From an uncultured Bacteroidales bacterium (GTDB taxonomy: Bacteria; Bacteroidota; Bacteroidia; Bacteroidales; UBA932), in the NCBI GenBank assembly GCA_944325435.1, contig CALVAC010000012.1:1-64000 (forward strand): a stretch of DNA of 64,000 nt. The letters run 5' to 3'. A program made the translations under genes and the position numbers. This document shows, piece after piece, positions 62,093 through 64,000 of the stretch. Positions within the stretch are counted from its first letter, which is position 1, and every line of letters begins with the position of its first letter. Under the pieces are notes generated by a model. It did not search any database. It saw nothing but the letters and a program-made list of their open reading frames with translations, and was not told where the DNA came from.

Positions 62093-64000
62093 ATGACACC
62101 ATTTCTGAAACAGGTAGCGCAACACTATTATAACGATGGGAAGACGGACGGCAGATGTTTCGTCTTTCCGAACAGGCGTTCCATTGTGTTTTTCAGGAAA
62201 TATCTGGCAGAGACGGTTGCGGCATCTGGAGCTGAAGTGCCTGTCATTATGCCTGAAATGTTGACAGAGAATGATTTTTTCTATATGGCTGGAGGAGTGC
62301 CTGCGGTTGACAGGGTGACTCTCCTGCTGCGTCTGTATGACTGTTACAAGGCTCTGAATCCCAGGGCAGAACCTCTGGATGAGTTCATTTTCTGGGGTGA
62401 CATAATCCTCGGGGATTTCAATGATGCCGACAAATATCTGGCAGATCCTCACCAGCTGTTCGCAAACGTATCGGATTTCAAGTCCATACAGGATGGTTTC
62501 CAGTATCTGACTGACAGCCAGAGGGAGGCAATAGAGAGGTTTGTGAGCCATTTCAGCGAGAAAAATTCCCGCCTTACGGCAGATATAGGTTCAGGGCATC
62601 CTGATGTCAAGGCGCGTTTCCTGCAGATATGGAATATCCTCGAGCCTCTGTATTTTTCATATATGGAGGCATTGCGCCGGGAAGGCCTTGCATACGAGGG
62701 TATGGCATACAGGGCTGCAGTCGGGAACTTTGAGGCAAGTCCTGTAGAAGATGTCATGAAGCGGATATTTCCGAAGGTTTCGGGGTTTGTATTTGTAGGG
62801 CTCAATGCATTGAACGAGTGTGAGAAAAAGGTTATGCGCAGGCTGAGGGATGCATCTGTCGCCGAATTCTGCTGGGATTATTCTTCAGAGATGATACGCG
62901 ACAGCCGGAACAGGTCATCTTTTTTCATGGCTGACAATGTGAAAGAGTTTCCCCAGGCATATTCCTGGGATGAGGCTGGCCTTGCTGAACCTGCAGTGAA
63001 CGTGGTCAGCGTACCATCTGCCATAGGGCAGGTGAAGATAGCTTCCGACATTATGAGAGGCAGGGATGGCTGTGCCGTAGTGCTGCCAGATGAACATCTT
63101 CTGGTCCCTCTTCTCGACAGCATACCTCCGGAAATACAGGATGTCAATGTGACTATGGGATACGGTATGTCGTCAAGTTCGTTCTATTCCCTTATGTCTG
63201 ATATCTCATCCCTGCAGCTGCATATCCGTGATAGGAACGGTGAGAGGTCGTTCTATTACAGGCAGGTCTGGTCGATATTTTCCAACGGGATATTCCGCCA
63301 TGTGTCCGGATCCGATGCCTCCTGTGCCGCTGCCGTAGACAGGATCAAGGCAGAGAAAAAGATATATGTGCCGCAGAAGGATTTTGAAGGCAGCTGGCTT
63401 CTCGAGCTGATATTCAGACCTGTGATAAACGACCAGAAATCAACTTCTCCAGGACAGATTTCCGGTTTTGCTGCATATCAGAAGGAGGTGATTGCGGGGT
63501 TGGCCTCTAAATTCTGCAAATCGGACTCCATGCAGCTGGAGACGGAGTTCGCAAAAGCATATTACTGTGATGTGGTGCGGCTCTCCTCTTACGGGCTTGC
63601 CGTTTCACCGGCCACGTATATCAGGCTGCTGGACCAGATAGCCGGGCCGGAGACAGTCCCTTTCAGGGGAGAACCACTTAAAGGTATGCAGATAATGGGG
63701 CCGCTGGAGACCAGGGCTCTGGATTTCAAGAATCTGATAATACTGTCTGCCAATGAGGGTACCTTTCCGCGCAGGAACATCAGTTCCTCATTCATACCTC
63801 CTGAACTGAGGAAAGGGTTCGGCCTCCCGACATACCAATATCAGGATGCTGTATGGGCCTATTATTTCTACAGGATGATAGAAAGGGCGGAAAATGTGTG
63901 GCTGGTCTATGATTCCAGGACCGAGGGACTGCATTCTGGAGAGGAGAGCCGGTTCATCAAGCAGCTTGTGTATCATTTCAGGGTTCCGGTAAGACGGTAT
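62093..64000 (+). CDS. AddB-like PD-(D/E)XK nuclease / inactivated-helicase protein, 5' part
   Basis: From the ATG at 62093 the frame is open to the window end (636 codons). It begins MTPFLKQVAQHYYND, CFVFPNRRSIVFFRKYLAE, then DRVTLLLRLYDCYKAL, FIFWGDIILGDFNDADKYL, GFVFVGLNALNECEKKVM, GRDGCAVVLPDEHLLVPLL, EGTFPRRNISSSFIPPELRK and SRTEGLHSGEESRFI, the order and motifs of Bacteroidetes AddB-type proteins. AddAB processes double-strand breaks for recombination. The C-terminal PD-(D/E)XK domain lies beyond the window. TATCTTTG at 62066-62073 is the -7 box. An out-of-frame ATG at 62086 was rejected. Confidence 0.93.
   Translation, partial: MTPFLKQVAQHYYNDGKTDGRCFVFPNRRSIVFFRKYLAETVAASGAEVPVIMPEMLTENDFFYMAGGVPAVDRVTLLLRLYDCYKALNPRAEPLDEFIFWGDIILGDFNDADKYLADPHQLFANVSDFKSIQDGFQYLTDSQREAIERFVSHFSEKNSRLTADIGSGHPDVKARFLQIWNILEPLYFSYMEALRREGLAYEGMAYRAAVGNFEASPVEDVMKRIFPKVSGFVFVGLNALNECEKKVMRRLRDASVAEFCWDYSSEMIRDSRNRSSFFMADNVKEFPQAYSWDEAGLAEPAVNVVSVPSAIGQVKIASDIMRGRDGCAVVLPDEHLLVPLLDSIPPEIQDVNVTMGYGMSSSSFYSLMSDISSLQLHIRDRNGERSFYYRQVWSIFSNGIFRHVSGSDASCAAAVDRIKAEKKIYVPQKDFEGSWLLELIFRPVINDQKSTSPGQISGFAAYQKEVIAGLASKFCKSDSMQLETEFAKAYYCDVVRLSSYGLAVSPATYIRLLDQIAGPETVPFRGEPLKGMQIMGPLETRALDFKNLIILSANEGTFPRRNISSSFIPPELRKGFGLPTYQYQDAVWAYYFYRMIERAENVWLVYDSRTEGLHSGEESRFIKQLVYHFRVPVRRY

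Noticed and set aside
62086..62140. ATG at 62086 as the AddB start
   Set aside because: It is in another frame and stops after about 15 codons; the ATG at 62093 opens the conserved protein.

Overview
The window is a gene-dense piece of a Bacteroidetes chromosome, almost certainly order Bacteroidales. Start-proximal promoters repeatedly show the phylum's TAnnTTTG -7 box (several with a TTTG box 19-21 bases upstream). The gene set is typical of gut Bacteroidales: FISUMP and other surface lipoproteins, a LytS/LytTR pair, an ackA-ptb-buk cluster, DUF3822-rsmD, and an AddB-like protein. I cannot name the genus. No gap between genes exceeds about 300 bases. I see no insertion sequence, integrase, CRISPR array or rRNA.

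Layout. 1-167: start of a minus-strand PF09820-type ATPase, cut by the window edge. 0.4-10.6 kb: an unusual block of a 92-codon ORF, a SNF2 helicase, a MoxR ATPase, a VWA protein and an RtcB RNA ligase on the plus strand, then a convergent winged-helix/AAA ATPase, then a divergent WYL regulator with a DEDDh exonuclease. This is the best candidate for an undescribed system (nucleic-acid repair or conflict). 10.8-13.2 kb: a patch of gene decay, with an AraC regulator lacking its DNA-binding domain, a DUF1349 protein that appears internally deleted and a 43-codon fragment, around intact DoxX and lipocalin-like genes. 13.3-16.1 kb: an LA_2272-type surface protein and a LytS/LytTR two-component pair.

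16.2-21.1 kb: a TPP-riboswitch-controlled thiamine operon, thiDE fusion - thiC - thi4 - thiE/tenI-like. The Thi4 thiazole synthase is of the sulfide-using His type and stands in place of thiS/F/G/H. 21.2-28.7 kb: UvrA-like protein, GH43 hydrolase, a secreted CMD-cupin fusion, an uncharacterised protein, nnrD, an orphan DNA methyltransferase and two tRNA-Lys genes. 28.8-34.4 kb: a coupled set for sugar-nucleotide and envelope work (manC, LpxH-like, glycosyltransferase), then TPM/LemA and a FISUMP lipoprotein.

34.6-46.7 kb: apbE, a short ComEC protein, ackA-ptb-buk (acyl-phosphate to acid, yielding ATP), then a minus-strand series of NrnA, two FKBP-type lipoproteins, MATE exporter, cytidylate-kinase-like protein and serine hydrolase. 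46.8-53.2 kb: membrane protein, DUF3822, rsmD, CDF transporter, DUF4861, YbaK deacylase, then a hexuronate pair (SDR oxidoreductase and uxuA) behind a promoter overlapped by a 34-bp near-perfect palindrome. 53.2-64 kb: pcrA/uvrD, a surface lipoprotein, rluA-type synthase, dnaK, rubredoxin-first rubrerythrin, NahK-like sugar kinase, and the 5' part of an AddB-like nuclease/helicase that runs off the right edge.

Many neighbours are joined by ATGA or TAATG overlaps, and these decided several start codons. Several starts were moved inward from the longest possible frame because of signal peptides, family N-termini, promoters or the riboswitch.
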